The notes: generated by a model from the letters alone, not told the origin. Shown: positions 19,501-29,203, numbered from the stretch's first letter. The stretch: 64,000 nt of DNA from Phytoactinopolyspora limicola (GCF_011320225.1 NZ_JAAOEN010000014.1:1-64000), one strand, 5' to 3'. Made by a program: numbers and translations.

Positions 19501-20622
19501 GTGCCTGAGCACAAAAGTCGGTCAGGTAAGTTCCCGCGAAGCCTTATAGCCCTGTGTGCGGCCGCAGCAGCCGTCGTTGCGGGGGTCGGGTTGGTCCAAG
19601 TGGGGCACGCGGATCCAAGACCAACGCTGGAAGAAGCCGCCCAACGGGTGGATGAGCTTGGCAAAGAGGTCACCAAGGCCACCGAGCGCTATCACCAAGC
19701 GGGTGAACAGCTCGAAGAGGTGGAGCGGCGGCTCGAGCGGGCCGACAACGCCATCACCAAGCAGGAGGAGCGGGTCGCGGCCGCATCGGCCGAGATGGCC
19801 GGGTATGCCGCAGCCACCTACCAGACCGGTGGCATCGACCCCACCATCCGTACCCTGCTCGCGGACGACCCCGTCGGTTACCTCGCACACGCGTCGATTC
19901 TTGACGCTTATGCGCGGCAGCAAGCGCAACAAATCGAGAACGTCACACATGAGTCGCGCGAACTCGAGCAGATCAAGCTGACGGCTGACGAGGAACTTGC
20001 CCGCCGCACCGCGATCGAAGAAGAGATCGAGGAAGAACGCGCGGCGATCGAGAAGGCTCTCGCCGAAGCCGAGGAGATCCTCGACGAGCTCGAGGAAGAA
20101 GAACGCCAACGCCTGGAAGAGGAGCGTCGGCAGCGCGAGCTCGAGCGGGAACGTGAGCTGGAACGCGAGCGCGAAGAGCGCGCCGACGACCCCAGCCGCG
20201 GCGACAACGACCGCGGCAACGACGGTCAAGACGACTCCGACGACGATCCCGGCGGAGACGACCCTCCGCCGTCCGGCAACGCTCAGGCGGTTGTTGACTT
20301 CGCCATGGCTCAGCGTGGAGACCCCTACAAGTGGGGCGCCTCCGGTCCGAGCGCATGGGACTGCTCCGGGCTGACCATGATGGCGTGGCGTCAGGCGGGT
20401 GTGTCATTGCCGCGCTCATCGTCGTCGCAGATCAATGTGGGCACTCGGGTGTCGCGCAGTCAGCTACAACCCGGTGATCTCGTTTTCTACTACAGCCCGA
20501 TCAGCCACGTTGGCATCTACATCGGCAACGGCCAGATCGTGCATGCCACCAGGCCGGGTGACGTCGTGCGCACCGGACCAGTGGACTCGATGCCGTTCGC
20601 CGGCGCGAGCCGGCCAGGCTGA
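19501..20622 (+). CDS. Secreted NlpC/P60 peptidoglycan hydrolase
   Basis: The 373-aa product has a signal sequence (SLIALCAAAAAVVAGVGLV), a long coiled-coil region (about residues 38-215) of the type found in actinobacterial RipA-like hydrolases, a Glu/Arg then Asp/Gly-rich linker, and a C-terminal NlpC/P60 domain. The catalytic Cys is in WDCSGL and the His is in SHVGIYIG. It probably cleaves stem peptides during cell separation. GTG at 19501 has GGAAGG 6 nt upstream. Lies 49 bp after the Cys-rich gene. Confidence 0.92.
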   Translation: MPEHKSRSGKFPRSLIALCAAAAAVVAGVGLVQVGHADPRPTLEEAAQRVDELGKEVTKATERYHQAGEQLEEVERRLERADNAITKQEERVAAASAEMAGYAAATYQTGGIDPTIRTLLADDPVGYLAHASILDAYARQQAQQIENVTHESRELEQIKLTADEELARRTAIEEEIEEERAAIEKALAEAEEILDELEEEERQRLEEERRQRELERERELEREREERADDPSRGDNDRGNDGQDDSDDDPGGDDPPPSGNAQAVVDFAMAQRGDPYKWGASGPSAWDCSGLTMMAWRQAGVSLPRSSSSQINVGTRVSRSQLQPGDLVFYYSPISHVGIYIGNGQIVHATRPGDVVRTGPVDSMPFAGASRPG

Positions 20623-20809
20623 TTCCACCCGCAGCTGTCCGCGGATCCGGCGCACCGGACTATGTAGCCCGCCGCGTAGTGCGCCGTTTCCGCCAAGCTG
20701 GCATGGGTATAGCACCTGGTATGCCGCCGCTGCTCGCCGCCCAAGACATGATCAGCCAGTTCAGGCAAAGAGCCGTGCCTTGCGTCATCCGTGTGGCAGG
20801 CTCACATTA

Positions 20810-21940
20810 ATGGGCCGCACACTCGTCGTCACCAACGACTTTCCTACTCGCAACGGCGGCATCGAGTCGTTCGTCTATGCGCTGTGTCAGCGGCTCCCAC
20901 CAGACGAGGTGATCGTCTACACCGCGTCGATGCCCGACGATGCCATGTTCGACCAACGTTTGCGGTATCCGGTGTTACGAGACAAGTCGTCGACGCTGCT
21001 GCCGACGCGCGGGGTGGCGAAGCGCACGGCTGCTGTCGTGCGTGAGTTTGGATGCACATCGGTGCTGTTCGGTGCGGCGGCACCACTCGGGCTGCTCGCT
21101 GCCAGGTTGCGCCAGGCTGGTGCGGATCGGATCGTGGGCTTAACCCACGGCCATGAGACGTGGTGGGCGCGGGTGCCAGCGGCGCGCCGGGCGCTCCGAC
21201 GGGTCGGCGACACTTGCGACGTCCTGACGTACGTGTCCGAGTTCTGTCGACGGCGGATCATGAACGCACTTTCCACGGAGGCCGCGGACCGAATGGTGCG
21301 CCTGGCGCCGGGTGTTGATGTTGACGTCTTCCGACCAGGCGCCGGAGGTGATCACCTGCGTGAACGGCTCGGTATCGGTGCTCAGCGCCCCGTACTGCTG
21401 TCGGTGTCACGATTTGTGGCCCGGAAGGGGCAGGACACGCTGATCCGGGCGATGCCGCACATCCTCTCCACAGTGCCGGACGCGTTGTTGGTGCTGGTGG
21501 GGGACGGCCCGAACCGGATGAGACTACAGCGGCTGGCTCGTGACTACCACGTCACCGACAACGTTCTCTTCGCTGGTGCGGTCCCGTGGTCGCAGGCGCC
21601 CGAGTGGTTCGACGCCGCGGACGTGTTCGCGATGCCCTGCCGGACCCGGTTGGGCGGGTTGGAGCCGGAGGCGCTCGGCATCGTGTTCCTTGAGGCCCAG
21701 GCCGCCGGCCTGCCTGTGCTGGTGGGCGACAGCGGCGGCGCTCCGGAGACGGTCCGGCACGGCGAGACGGGCTACGTGGTCGACCCACTCGATCCGGTAG
21801 CGGTAGCCGAGCATGCCGCCCCACTGCTGGCCGATCGTCAGCACGCGCGAGACCTGGGGATGAAGGGCCGGGAGTGGGTGCAGCGCGACTGGAGTTGGGA
21901 GGCGTCCGTCGAAACCCTCCACACCGTCCTCACTCGGTGA
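20810..21940 (+). CDS. pimB: GT4 glycosyltransferase, PimB-type mannosyltransferase
   Basis: This 376-aa GT-B enzyme resembles PimB', which adds the second mannose to phosphatidylinositol mannosides in the actinobacterial envelope. The start MGRTLVVTNDFPTRNGGIESF, VSRFVARKGQDTLI and the GT4 E-x7-E region (PEALGIVFLEAQAAGLPVLV) are visible. ATG at 20810 is used; the frame upstream overlaps the NlpC gene and has no function. The specific acceptor is inferred from family resemblance. Confidence 0.85.
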   Translation: MGRTLVVTNDFPTRNGGIESFVYALCQRLPPDEVIVYTASMPDDAMFDQRLRYPVLRDKSSTLLPTRGVAKRTAAVVREFGCTSVLFGAAAPLGLLAARLRQAGADRIVGLTHGHETWWARVPAARRALRRVGDTCDVLTYVSEFCRRRIMNALSTEAADRMVRLAPGVDVDVFRPGAGGDHLRERLGIGAQRPVLLSVSRFVARKGQDTLIRAMPHILSTVPDALLVLVGDGPNRMRLQRLARDYHVTDNVLFAGAVPWSQAPEWFDAADVFAMPCRTRLGGLEPEALGIVFLEAQAAGLPVLVGDSGGAPETVRHGETGYVVDPLDPVAVAEHAAPLLADRQHARDLGMKGREWVQRDWSWEASVETLHTVLTR

Positions 21941-22075
21941 TCAGGGGCCTGCGTGTGCCGCCCACCTCCCCGCGCGTGTCGCGTCGTGGGGCGCCACGTT
22001 CTCGACGCCAGCGGCGCACGCGACGCCATCCTTCCGCGTGTGTCGCGGCGCGGGCTATTCGTGGCTAGTGCGGGA

Positions 22076-22307
22076 TGCTGATGGACGATCAGATGCGCTA
22101 ATGACCGTTTCCATGTCGGTTGTGGCACCTGATCGTCCGCCGTTCGGATGGTGAGACGTGATCAGATGCACCACGGCGCCGTCGGCCAGCGTCGTCCACC
22201 ACGTCTGCGCACCTGATCACTACCGCGGTGGCGATCAGGTGCCAAAACGGCGATCAGGTGCCAAAACGACGATCAGGTGCTAAAACGACGATCAGGTGCG
22301 CAACGGG
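22076..22307. repeat. Dispersed and tandem GATCAGGTGC repeats
   Basis: The gap 21941-22311 has no gene. It holds GATCAGATGC-type words in both orientations, then four tandem 19-bp units (22232-22250, 22251-22269, 22270-22288, 22289-22307), the first reading CGATCAGGTGCCAAAACGG. The same word flanks nadA at 441-500. The array lies between the convergent pimB and the response regulator gene, where it may fold and end transcription. Confidence 0.88.
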
Positions 22308-22311
22308 GGAG

Positions 22312-22950
22312 CTAGGGCTCGGTGGAGCTGTCGAGCAGTCCGGCGCGCACGGCGGCCATGATCGCCTGTGCACGGTTCCCGGCGCCGAGCTTGTCGTACA
22401 ACTTCGACACGTGTGTTTTGGTGGTCGACTCGCTGATGTACAGCTTGCGCGCGATGCTCGACACCCCGAGCCCTTCGGCCAACAGGCCGAGCACCTCGCG
22501 TTCGCGGCGGGTGAGCTGCGGTCCGGTGGGGTTGAGTTTGCGGTGCATCGCCTCGGCGAGATCGGCGGCGATGAACGATGATGGTTTCGCGGCGGCATGC
22601 CGGGCGGCGGCCACCACATCGTCGCTCGGAGCACTCTTGGGCACGAAGGCCGACGCTCCGGCGTCGAGCGCGGCGAACAGTTGGTCGTCGCCGGCGTACA
22701 TGGTGAGAACCACCAGGCCGATCTCGGGGCGGGCGGAGCGGAGGACTTGAGCCAGATCAAGGCCGCTGCCGTCGGGCAGCCGGACATCCAGGACGGCGAC
22801 GTCTGGCTGTGCGGTCTCGGCGAGGCGGCGCGCCTCGGCTACCGAGCCGGCTTCGCCGACGACTTGGAACTCGGCGTCGCGCTCGAACGCACGCCGTAGC
22901 CCTTGTCGGATGAGCTCGTGATCATCGACGAGCATGACCGTCACTGGCAC
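22312..22950 (-). CDS. NarL/LuxR-family response regulator
   Basis: The 212-aa product has a receiver domain (LVDDHELIRQGLRRAF; phospho-acceptor Asp55 in VAVLDVRLPDGSG; Lys in FVPKSA) and a LuxR helix-turn-helix (LTRREREVLGLLAEGLGVSS and ESTTKTHVSKLYDKLG). It is 4 bp downstream of the histidine kinase gene and is its cognate regulator. The target genes are unknown. Confidence 0.93.
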   Translation of the reverse strand: MPVTVMLVDDHELIRQGLRRAFERDAEFQVVGEAGSVAEARRLAETAQPDVAVLDVRLPDGSGLDLAQVLRSARPEIGLVVLTMYAGDDQLFAALDAGASAFVPKSAPSDDVVAAARHAAAKPSSFIAADLAEAMHRKLNPTGPQLTRREREVLGLLAEGLGVSSIARKLYISESTTKTHVSKLYDKLGAGNRAQAIMAAVRAGLLDSSTEP

Positions 22951-22953
22951 GGA

Positions 22954-24531
22954 TTACCCCTCTTCGCTATCGGGCCCGAGGGATACGCCCACGACCGTAC
23001 CCCCTTCGGGTGCATCTTCGATCACTAACGTCGCTCCGATACGCCTGGCGCGTTCAGCCATGATGTCCAGCCCGTAGCGGTCGCTCGGGCGGTCACGCAT
23101 TCCCTGGCCGTCGTCTGCCACGCGAATGTGTGCTGATGGCGGGTTAACACTGACGGTGACCCACAGATTACGTGCTTTTGCGTGCTTCCGCACGTTGGTG
23201 ATGGCCTCCTGCCCAATTCGCAACAACTCCGCCTCGACCTCGGGTCTAAGCCGCTCCTGTCCCTCCTGGTTGACCAGGTGGACGTTGAGTCTGGCCTGGG
23301 CACCGATCTGGCGCGCGTACCCGGACAGAGTCTCACCGAGGCCGGCCTCCCGGTCGAGGTCGCTGCGCAGGTCGAAGACGGAATGGCGTAGTTCGGTGAC
23401 GATCCGGGTCAACTCCCGGCGCAGGGTGGTCGCCAGCGATGCGGTGTCCGCACTGGTGGTCCGGGCGAGGAGATCGTCGACGAGGTAACCGAGCGACGCC
23501 AGCTCTTGTACGATGCCGTCGTGGATCTCCCGAGCCAGCCGCTGGCGTTCCTCTCGGGTGGCGAGTTCGCGTACTTCGTCGAACAGGAGCGCGGTCTCCA
23601 GACGCACGGCGCCCTCGTCGGTGGCCCGGGCCAGCTCGGTGAGCTCGTCGGTGGAGGCCTGCTCGGCGACGTCGGCCACGACGGCACCGATGGTGCGGGA
23701 GCCAACCCGCAGCGGCAGCACAACCCGGTACCCACGACGGCCGGCCGGTGCCGACGCCGGGACCTCGTTGGTCCATGCGTCGAGGACGACGGGGTCACGT
23801 TCCGCGCCGACCAGCCAGCCGTCGTCGTCGCCCCGCCGGGCCAGGGGGAACAGCACGCCGCCCTCCCGCCGGACCAGCAGGGCGGAGCGGCGGACCTCCA
23901 AGCTGGCGGCGAAGTTGTCCAGGATGCCTTCGGCGAGAGTCATCGGGTCGAGCCCGCCGGAGAGCCGACGTGACACGACCCGCAGTTCGGAGAGCAACCG
24001 GTAGGCGGCGGCGTAGCGCTCGCCGTCGGCGACGTGGACGTTCTCCTGCCGCAGCAGCCAGGCGCCGATAGCCCCGGTGATGAACACGATGGCCAGCCAC
24101 GCCGCGAGGCTGCTGGCCGACCCGAGGTCGAGCAGCGCGTTGCGGGCGAGGATGTCACCGGCGGCCATGCCGAGGGCGGCGATGATGGTGGCCAGGATCG
24201 CTCCGGCCGCACCCCAGGTGAGACCCCCGGCGAAAGCGGGAAGGAGCAGGTACGGCAGGGCGAGGTAGGCCTCCGGGAAACCCAAGCCGATGACGATCGA
24301 TGCGAGCGCCATCTCGCCGGCGGCGCGCAGCCGGGAGGGCGGCATCGCCCGCTCGGCGATGGCGGCGGCCAGAGCCACGAGTGCCAGCGCGCTGAGCCAC
24401 CACCATGCGTCGGCTAGATTGCTCGCCGACCCCGTCAATGCGACAACCAGCGCCAGCATGCCGGGACGAGCGACCGCGAGCGCTCGCCAGTGGCGCTGGG
24501 CGACAGCCGGATCCGACGTAAGAACGCTCAC
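22954..24531 (-). CDS. Membrane sensor histidine kinase (NarX/DegS-type)
   Basis: The 525-aa protein has about five to six membrane helices in residues 22-160, a GAF-like segment (about 190-315), the HisKA_3 dimer domain with His337 in REIHDGIVQELASLGY, and a HATPase domain (QEAITNVRKHAKA, VADDGQGM, GTVVGVSLG). It phosphorylates the regulator encoded next to it. Signal unknown; the GTG start at 24531 fits the expected N terminus. Confidence 0.92.
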   Translation of the reverse strand: MSVLTSDPAVAQRHWRALAVARPGMLALVVALTGSASNLADAWWWLSALALVALAAAIAERAMPPSRLRAAGEMALASIVIGLGFPEAYLALPYLLLPAFAGGLTWGAAGAILATIIAALGMAAGDILARNALLDLGSASSLAAWLAIVFITGAIGAWLLRQENVHVADGERYAAAYRLLSELRVVSRRLSGGLDPMTLAEGILDNFAASLEVRRSALLVRREGGVLFPLARRGDDDGWLVGAERDPVVLDAWTNEVPASAPAGRRGYRVVLPLRVGSRTIGAVVADVAEQASTDELTELARATDEGAVRLETALLFDEVRELATREERQRLAREIHDGIVQELASLGYLVDDLLARTTSADTASLATTLRRELTRIVTELRHSVFDLRSDLDREAGLGETLSGYARQIGAQARLNVHLVNQEGQERLRPEVEAELLRIGQEAITNVRKHAKARNLWVTVSVNPPSAHIRVADDGQGMRDRPSDRYGLDIMAERARRIGATLVIEDAPEGGTVVGVSLGPDSEEG

Positions 24532-24704
24532 AGCGGATAAGTGTGCCTTATGTAGCCCTAACGTGGCGTGCGCAGAGCCGGTTCACTCTCGGTCGGTCGC
24601 GCCGGGCTGGGTCTGGGGCGCCGGGCCGCTGCCGGACCGGTAGGCTGGCGGCGCCGATCACCCTGGTGGGAGACAGTGTCGGCCGGGTGTGGAAGAGGCT
24701 GGTC

Positions 24705-25757
24705 ATGGCACGTGAGAAGCATCGCGACGAGCCGACGGACGGCGTCGTGGCGGCGCCGGCTGTCGACATCATGGACGAGTCGTTCATCGTGGCCGATCCG
24801 GCGGCGTTGGCCGCGATCATCGCCGACCCGGAGAGATGGCACCGGTGGTGGCCACGGTTGGAGCTGGTGGTCGTCGAAGACCGAGGCAGTCTCGGCCTGC
24901 GCTGGCGGGTGGCCGGTGAGTTGGTCGGCACCGCCGAGATCTGGCTGGAACGGTGGCGAGACGGCGTCGTCGTGCACTGGTTCCTGCGCGCCGAACCAAC
25001 CGCCGACGCGGGGAGAAACTCTCGGCGCTGGCGGCCGTGGCGTCGGCGACGGGTGGACGTCGAGCGGATCCGGCGCCGATACGTCACCACGTTCAAACGG
25101 CACGTTCATGAACTCAAAGACGAGGTCGAGGCGGGCCGCGTGGTCGGCACTCCGCGGCGGGTCGCGAGACGTGGCGGGCCTGGTTCCGCCGCGTCCGCAG
25201 CACATGCCGCCCCGGAATCCACCGGCGGGCGACCGCAAGCACACCGGCCGGAGGCCGACGCCGGCGCCCCAGGTATCCCTATAACGGCTGTGCGCTCTAA
25301 GGTTGGGCCCATGGCAGCGCAGACCACGTCGAGTATCACCATCGCCGCCCCACCTGCGGACGTGATGGCGGTGATCGCCGATCTCGAGGCGTATCCGGAG
25401 TGGACCGCCTCGGTCCGCGAGGTCGAGGTGCTCACCGTCTACGAGGACGACGGCCGGCCCGGGGAGGCGCGCTTCGTCCTCGACGCCGGACCGGTCAAGG
25501 ACACGTACACGCTGACCTACGAGTGGGACGATGATCACGAGGTCCGCTGGTCTCTCGTCGAAGGTTCGTTGATCAGACAGCTCGAAGGGTCATATCGGCT
25601 CGTCGAGTCGGCTGCGGGCACCGACGTCACGTACCAGCTCACCGTCGACGTCGCTATCCCGCTTCTCGGCCTGATGAAGCGCAAGGCCGAGAAGGTGATC
25701 ATCGACACTGCGCTGAAAGAGCTCAAGAAGCGGGTCGAAGGTGGGTCTGGGGCGTGA
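24705..25757 (+). CDS. Two SRPBCC domains in one frame
   Basis: The frame encodes about 350 aa with two START-like units. Unit 1 (about residues 20-145) reads ESFIVADPAALAAIIADPER and ends in a helix with VTTFKRHVHELKDEVEAG. Unit 2 (from residue 203) reads SSITIAAPPADVMAVIADLE and ends with KAEKVIIDTALKELKKRVEG. An Ala/Pro-rich linker joins them. An internal ATG at 25311 has AAGG upstream, so unit 2 might also be made alone. ATG at 24705 follows a GAAGAGG site. Ligands unknown. The stop overlaps the glucokinase start. Confidence 0.75.
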   Translation: MAREKHRDEPTDGVVAAPAVDIMDESFIVADPAALAAIIADPERWHRWWPRLELVVVEDRGSLGLRWRVAGELVGTAEIWLERWRDGVVVHWFLRAEPTADAGRNSRRWRPWRRRRVDVERIRRRYVTTFKRHVHELKDEVEAGRVVGTPRRVARRGGPGSAASAAHAAPESTGGRPQAHRPEADAGAPGIPITAVRSKVGPMAAQTTSSITIAAPPADVMAVIADLEAYPEWTASVREVEVLTVYEDDGRPGEARFVLDAGPVKDTYTLTYEWDDDHEVRWSLVEGSLIRQLEGSYRLVESAAGTDVTYQLTVDVAIPLLGLMKRKAEKVIIDTALKELKKRVEGGSGA

Positions 25758-26707
25758 CGCACAGTATTGGGGTCGACGTCGGCGGTACCAAGATCGCGGC
25801 AGGCGTTGTCGACGAGAAGGGCGAAATCCTCGCGAGCACCCGGCGTGACACCCCTTCGCAGGATGCGGCGTCGATCATCGCCGCGATCGTCGGTGCTATC
25901 GACGAGTTGCGCGCCGACCACGCGGCGGACGTCGTCGGCATCGGCGCGGCGGGTTTCGTCGATGCCGGCCGGTCCAGAGTGGTCTTCGCACCCAACTTGG
26001 TGTGGCAGGACGTGGATCTGCGAGACGAGGTCTCCGCGGCCACCGGGCTGCCCGTTGTGGTCGAGAACGACGCGAACGCCGCCGCCTGGGCCGAGTTCAG
26101 GTTCGGAGCGGCCGTCGACGTCGACGACATGATGATGCTCACCATCGGTACGGGTGTGGGTGGTGCACTCGTGCTCAACGGCGCGCTGTACCGGGGATCG
26201 CACGGCATGTCCGGGGAAGTGGGCCACGTCCGGCTGGTTCCGGACGGCCAGCTGTGTGCGTGTGGGTTGCGAGGCTGTCTGGAGGCTTACGCCAGCGGGC
26301 GAGCGCTGGTCCGCAACGCACGATCGGCCGCTACTAAGGCCGCCGCGGCGTTGCCCGGATCGGCGGATCGGCTGCTGGAGCTGGCCGGGGGAGACCCGCA
26401 CGCCATCACCGGACCGATGGTCACCGCCGCAGCTAAGGAAGGCGACGTGCTGGCGGCGTATCTCATCGCCGAGGTTGGCACCTGGCTCGGCGCCGCGATG
26501 GGATCGTTCACCGCCATCTTCGACCCCGCCGCTTTCGTCATCGGCGGTGGTGTCGCCGACGCCGGAGAGTTGCTGCTGAAACCGGCCGAAGATGCCATGC
26601 GGCGCTCGGTGACCGGCGGCAACTACCGTCCACAGGCCACTATCCGGCTGGCGACGCTAGGAAACGAGGCGGGCATCGTTGGCGCGGCGGATCTCGGACG
26701 TGTCTGA
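25754..26707 (+). CDS. glk: ROK-family glucokinase
   Basis: Phosphorylates glucose with ATP. The 317-aa product shows the phosphate loop GVDVGGTKIAAGVVD, the sugar-binding ENDANAAAWAE, the second loop LTIGTGVGGALVLNG, and the ROK zinc motif in CACGLRGCLEAYASG. GTG at 25754 overlaps the preceding SRPBCC stop by 4 bp. In actinomycetes this enzyme also has a role in carbon regulation; that is family knowledge only. Confidence 0.93.
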   Translation: MTHSIGVDVGGTKIAAGVVDEKGEILASTRRDTPSQDAASIIAAIVGAIDELRADHAADVVGIGAAGFVDAGRSRVVFAPNLVWQDVDLRDEVSAATGLPVVVENDANAAAWAEFRFGAAVDVDDMMMLTIGTGVGGALVLNGALYRGSHGMSGEVGHVRLVPDGQLCACGLRGCLEAYASGRALVRNARSAATKAAAALPGSADRLLELAGGDPHAITGPMVTAAAKEGDVLAAYLIAEVGTWLGAAMGSFTAIFDPAAFVIGGGVADAGELLLKPAEDAMRRSVTGGNYRPQATIRLATLGNEAGIVGAADLGRV

Positions 26708-27464
26708 GCACCCGGCGCCCGGCCACGGACCGGCCGACATCACCCGCACCAAACTCCGGCTGGTCAGTTATAACGTCCAAGGGTTGCGGGCCGGCCTGGC
26801 GCCGGTCGCACAGGTGCTGCGTGAGCTGGACCCCGACGTCGTCTGTCTGCAAGAGGCACCACGCCGGTTGGCGTGGCGAGGGCGGTCCGCGGCGCTGGCC
26901 CGGCGCGCCCACCTGCTCTATGTGGGTGGCGGCGGGAACACCGGCGGCACGGCGCTGCTGACAGCCGTCCGGGTCGACGTGCACGATGTCGCCGAACGCC
27001 GGTTACGCCCCACGCCGGGGCTGACCCGGCGCGGTGTCGTGGTGGCCCGCATGGGCAAAGGTGCCGCGCGGTTCGGGGTGGCGTCGATCCACCTCGGGCT
27101 GGACGCAGCCGAGCGGGCGCGGCATTTCACCGACATCAGTGGCTTGATGCGGGCCAGCGTGCTGTCCGATGGCGGCGAGGTGCCGGTGGTCCTCGTCGCC
27201 GGTGATCTCAACGAATCACCTGGTGCGTTGACGTGGTCGCGGATGGCGGCGCAGTACGTCGATGCCGGCGCCGACGACGATACTCCGACGTTCTCCACGT
27301 CGCGGCCCCAGCGACGTATCGACGGTGTGTTCGTCCGCGGCCCGGCCGAGATCACGTCGTACCAGGTGCTGGATACGCCGCTCGTGGCGAAGGCGAGCGA
27401 TCACCGGCCGGTTGTGGTCGAGTTGTCCATTCCGGCCGACGTGGCCCCGGCACCACACTCCTGA
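26700..27464 (+). CDS. Endonuclease/exonuclease/phosphatase (EEP) family protein
   Basis: The 254-aa product has the EEP fold signatures VSYNVQGLRAG, DVVCLQEAPRR, VASIHLGLD, LVAGDLNESPG and the C-terminal KASDHRPVVVEL, holding the metal and catalytic residues. Members cleave phosphodiesters in nucleic acids or lipids; the substrate is unknown and no signal peptide is seen. GTG at 26700 overlaps the end of glk by 8 bp; a TTG at 26679 is also in frame. Confidence 0.85.
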   Translation: MSEHPAPGHGPADITRTKLRLVSYNVQGLRAGLAPVAQVLRELDPDVVCLQEAPRRLAWRGRSAALARRAHLLYVGGGGNTGGTALLTAVRVDVHDVAERRLRPTPGLTRRGVVVARMGKGAARFGVASIHLGLDAAERARHFTDISGLMRASVLSDGGEVPVVLVAGDLNESPGALTWSRMAAQYVDAGADDDTPTFSTSRPQRRIDGVFVRGPAEITSYQVLDTPLVAKASDHRPVVVELSIPADVAPAPHS

Positions 27465-27499
27465 CCGGGGCCGGTGACCGGGCCGGGTCAGGCAGCCGG

Positions 27500-28126
27500 T
27501 CAGACGACGGCGCCGTCGTCGGGATCGTGGGGATTGCGCCCCCGCATCCGGCTGATCAGGGTGACGAAACCGGCGACGAAACCACCCGCCATGACGAACA
27601 TCACCTCGCTGGACGGCGTCCAGCCCATAACAGTGGCCAGCAACAGCAGCGCCGGCGCACCGATGAGTCCGGTCCATGCCCACCTGGTCACCCGATCTCC
27701 GCGGGGCAGCGGAGGCGGATCCGGCGGGACGAAGTGGTCGCCGTCGGAGAGATAGGCGTCGCCGGGGTCCGGCTGGTGGGTGCGCGCTGGCTGTTCCGGC
27801 TCGGCCGGCCCGGCAGCCGGATAGGTGCTGAACGGCCGCACGCCGGCGAAAGGATCTGGTTGTGGGGTGTCGGTGTCATCCTCGTCGAGGAGGTCACCGT
27901 CGGGCCGGAGGTCACCGTCGGGTTGAAGGTCGCCGCCGTCGAGGAGGTCGTCGTCGGGGCGGCGTCCGACGGGGGCAGCAGTGTCGGACGGCGAATCCAG
28001 CTGCTCGTCCACGTCGATGTTCTCCGCCGCCGGCCAGCGCTGCGTGCCCTCACGCGGCTCGGGATCGCTGTGGAACGCGTCGACCAGGTCGGCCCACGCT
28101 TTGTCTTCGTCACGTTCGCCACTCAC
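27500..28126 (-). CDS. Membrane protein with acidic disordered N terminus
   Basis: The 208-aa product has a Pro/Asp-rich, probably disordered N-terminal region of about 145 residues, with repeats of the type DGDL, and two C-terminal membrane helices (WTGLIGAPALLLLATVMGW and VMFVMAGGFVAGFVTLISR). Family not recognised; similar two-helix membrane proteins occur next to glucokinase clusters in actinomycetes. Function unknown. Confidence 0.7.
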   Translation of the reverse strand: MSGERDEDKAWADLVDAFHSDPEPREGTQRWPAAENIDVDEQLDSPSDTAAPVGRRPDDDLLDGGDLQPDGDLRPDGDLLDEDDTDTPQPDPFAGVRPFSTYPAAGPAEPEQPARTHQPDPGDAYLSDGDHFVPPDPPPLPRGDRVTRWAWTGLIGAPALLLLATVMGWTPSSEVMFVMAGGFVAGFVTLISRMRGRNPHDPDDGAVV

Positions 28127-28425
28127 AGGTGCTGGTCACCCCTTTCCCTCGGGTGCAACGTCGCTGGTGGCGTGGATCTTCCACGTGACGGCGGCGCGAA
28201 CGCGGGCGGCGCAGCCCACACCCGGCCGGGCCAGCGTCAAGACAGCCCTCGGATCCGGCATAAGGAACAGGCCGACGGCGGCCCGACGTGGCTGCATAAC
28301 CCCATCGTCGCACGAAGTTGGCGACCCATGCGCATACCGGTCGGCCCAGCCGGATCGCCGCTGCTGGGGCGCGCCGGTCGGCCCAACCCGCGCGGATCGG
28401 ACACTTCTCGTTGTAGTGTTCCGAC
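28127..28425. other. Gene-free gap upstream of plsC
   Basis: About 300 bp between two divergent genes. I see only short overlapping open frames without family resemblance or ribosome sites and no clear hairpin. It should contain the promoters for both neighbours. Confidence 0.5.
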
Positions 28426-29127
28426 GTGCTCTATTGGCTGCTCAAGAAGGTGTTCCTGGGTCCGCTGCTCCGCCTGTACTACCGGCCATGGGCGGAAGGA
28501 GCGGACAACGTGCCTGCTCAGGGGCCGGCTATCCTGGCAGGTAACCACCTGACGGTCGTGGACTCGTTCTTCATGCCGCTGGTCCTGACCCGGAAGGTGA
28601 CCTTCTGGGCCAAGAGCGACTACTTCACCGAGCGCGGGCTAAAAGGACGGCTCAAACGTTTCTTCTTCTCGCGCACCGGCAACCTTCCGGTCGACCGCTC
28701 AGGTGGGCGGGCCAGCGAGCTGGCGATGCGCAGCGCGCTGAAAGTCTTGGAGGAGGGGGAGCTGCTGGGTCTGTACCCGGAGGGCACACGGTCGCCGGAC
28801 GGGCGGCTCTACCGTGGCAAGACCGGGGCGGCTCGGCTGGCGCTCGAGGCGAAGGTGCCGGTCATCCCGGTGGCCATGATCGGGACCGCCGAGATGCAGC
28901 CCGCAGGTCAGCTCATCCCCAAGCGGATGCGTCCGGGTATCCGTTTCGGTGAACCTCTCGACTTCAGCCGGTACGAAGGTTTGGCCACCGACCGATACGT
29001 CCTGCGCGCCGTCACCGACGAGATCATGTACGCGCTGATGGAGCTGTCGGGGCAGGAGTACGTCGACGCCTACGCGGCCAGCGTCAAAGCCAAACTCACG
29101 GCCGAGCGCAAGGACAACGAGGGCTAG
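28426..29127 (+). CDS. plsC: 1-acylglycerol-3-phosphate O-acyltransferase family
   Basis: The 233-aa product makes phosphatidic acid or transfers acyl chains to a related acceptor at the membrane. Motif I is the variant NHLTVVD in place of the usual NHxxxxD; motif III appears as LYPEGTRSPDG; VPVIPVAMIG forms motif IV. GTG at 28426 gives MLYWLLKKVF, a typical hydrophobic start. It is the last core gene before the CRISPR island. Confidence 0.88.
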   Translation: MLYWLLKKVFLGPLLRLYYRPWAEGADNVPAQGPAILAGNHLTVVDSFFMPLVLTRKVTFWAKSDYFTERGLKGRLKRFFFSRTGNLPVDRSGGRASELAMRSALKVLEEGELLGLYPEGTRSPDGRLYRGKTGAARLALEAKVPVIPVAMIGTAEMQPAGQLIPKRMRPGIRFGEPLDFSRYEGLATDRYVLRAVTDEIMYALMELSGQEYVDAYAASVKAKLTAERKDNEG

Positions 29128-29203
29128 GGCAGCGACCACCGGGCATGCTGCGGGAGTATCTGGTTTCGTGTCAGCCGGTTGCCTGTCCGGCGCGAAGATA
29201 CGC

